From the NCBI GenBank assembly GCA_964007475.1, contig OZ023273.1, forward strand, positions 25,965,557 through 26,029,556: DNA of 64,000 nucleotides. Reading direction: 5' to 3'. A program made the translations under genes and the position numbers. Shown here piece by piece: positions 62,790 through 64,000 of this stretch. Each line of letters begins with the position of its first letter. The stretch's first letter is position 1. This DNA is from Hybos culiciformis. Its lineage: Eukaryota; Arthropoda; Insecta; Diptera; Hybotidae. The notes under the pieces were generated by a model that was not told the origin of the DNA, made no database searches, and saw only the letters and a program-made list of their open reading frames with translations.

Positions 62790-63050
62790 CACAGATACAA
62801 TAGCTGAAGCATCCAATTGCAATGTAACCCTAACTTCATTTAAATTCGGATAAAGTTTATCAATATTTAATGAACCGTCCCAATAATTTTCTTTGCTTGG
62901 TGGCCCACCAATAATGCGTTCCATAGTCAAGGAACGGTTATTACAAGTACGGAAAGCCTCTATTGCGCTTCCAATTTGGCTCAAACCATCTTGTGGTTTA
63001 ATTTCAATTATTTGTGCGAACAAAAAGGCAATCCATATTATTAGTACCAT
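62790..63050 (-). CDS. gd-like serine protease, exon 1: signal peptide and N-terminal domain
   Basis: The ATG at 63050 has AAAA before it and G after it, a good insect start context, and opens MVLIIWIAFLFAQIIEIKPQ, a clear signal peptide (about 17-20 residues). The following region has CNNRS, YWDGSLNID and the strand NEVRVTLQLDASAIVSV, which runs into exon 2. It matches the general plan of the N-terminal domain of gd-like proteases, although the first part is diverged. The spliced protein is 436 residues: 87 + 59 + 290. The Drosophila gd protein acts outside the embryo in the dorsoventral cascade; insects also have several gd-like proteases of unknown role, so the specific pathway here is not inferable. 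Confidence 0.88.
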
Positions 63051-64000
63051 TTTTAAATTTCACTATTTATTTACGTGCCATTGTCTTTAATAATTAATAA
63101 AAACTAACAAAATCTAGAAATCCCTAAAAAAACATTCAGATAAACTGTATGGCTTTTTTATGGTTAGTAAATTATTGATGTTGGGGTAAAACTTTAAATC
63201 ATGATTGACAAAAAGTTATTTCGGGCATCGAACTTGATTTCAAGCTTCGGTGTAATATTTTTTGTTAAATTTATCAATTAAATTTAAATTACGATAGTTA
63301 AAAAGTTATCTGCAAAAATAATAAAGTTTTCATTTGGCTTCTACTGAATTTATTAAAAAACACACAGAAAATACTAAGTAGCAACGAAATGAACACAAAA
63401 TAGCTCAAACTTGAATAATTCTTACAAAATCAGTATTAAATTAATTTTTTTGCAACATTATTTTAATTCAAATTCAATTTTGTGACACTTTATAAGCACT
63501 CCAATTACAGAAAATAAAAGAAATGCACGCACAATATTTATTTGAAAAGTTTTTACAATTTTTTTAAATACCTCGACTATCTATTGAGTTCACTCTATTA
63601 ATTATTTTATTTAAAAAAAAAATTAAAAAAAAATGTTCTTGAATAACAGGTTAAATTTGTTGATGTTTAATAAAATAAACATAAAAGATTCACACTTTAT
63701 TTATATTTTTAATTAGGAGCATAACATTTTAGCAAAGTGAAAATTTCACTTAAGAGCCCTCCATGTGAAATTCTGTTTTCTATTTCTTATTTATATTTTT
63801 GCAGTTTTTTTTGTTTTATTATACAGAAAAAAACGGCCGTGAAAAATACGACAAAAATTGTACGAAAAATACCTCTACCAGAAAATCACAAAACTATATT
63901 TGAATTTTATTTCTGTGAAGAAACTGTAATTTATCAAAAAAATTAAAAAATTCTTGGAAATAAATGAAATTAATTAAAAATTGTTTAGGAAATTAAAGAA
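63051..64000. other. Region upstream of the protease gene, no gene seen
   Basis: This stretch should hold the protease promoter on the minus strand, but no element could be placed with confidence. It is AT-rich, and the 69-codon plus-strand frame at 63737-63946 shows no recognisable protein. Confidence 0.5.

Noticed and set aside
62343..63090. Plus-strand frames of 83 and 65 codons opposite the protease exons
   Set aside because: They are shadows of exons 1 and 2, which have a signal peptide, splice sites and a consistent protein frame on the minus strand.

Overview
The window is very AT-rich, non-bacterial DNA with long introns, GT-AG splice sites, A/T homopolymers, AAT/TTA microsatellites and many short non-autonomous transposons. 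Two genes are recognisable and both are of insect type, so an insect is the best reading. A fly or midge is a guess from the gd-like protease and the gene layout; the species cannot be fixed from the sequence. Most open frames of 60-120 codons are chance products of low complexity and are not annotated.

Layout. 1-9330: no gene seen. 9331-41890 (+): five exons of a lachesin/IgLON-type immunoglobulin-superfamily cell-adhesion protein (signal peptide, Ig1, Ig2), separated by introns of about 8.5, 7.8, 14.6 and 0.6 kb. Every exon junction is phase 1. The third Ig domain expected for this family is not visible. An assembly gap of exactly 200 N lies at 42167-42366, and a possible later exon starts at 46176. 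61397-63050 (-): a complete three-exon gene for a secreted trypsin-fold serine protease of the gastrulation-defective (gd) type, 436 residues by my splice model. It lies on the opposite strand downstream of the last Ig exon, or inside a further Ig-gene intron if that gene continues past the window.

Introns and intergenic DNA hold mobile and repeated DNA: a 521-bp element with 29-bp perfect terminal inverted repeats (14915-15435); a TA-flanked Tc1/mariner-like element (18784-20077) with internal duplications and a SINE-like insertion; a block of CCGG-rich diverged repeats (about 21600-22380); a decayed coding fragment on the minus strand (27211-27647); a 260-bp foldback (30371-30632); and two hAT-type elements with 8-bp target duplications (54273-55805 and 56748-57390).

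The most unusual feature is a 7.2-kb tandem array inside Ig intron 3 (about 30955-38178). Its 1.6-kb units each carry one tRNA-like sequence on the plus strand and another on the minus strand. Both have RNA polymerase III A-box and B-box matches and are followed at once by a T-run. The last part of the array is a 2162-bp higher-order duplication.

Function: the two genes have no evident functional link. The Ig protein would act at the cell surface, probably of neurons. The protease would act outside the cell in a proteolytic cascade.
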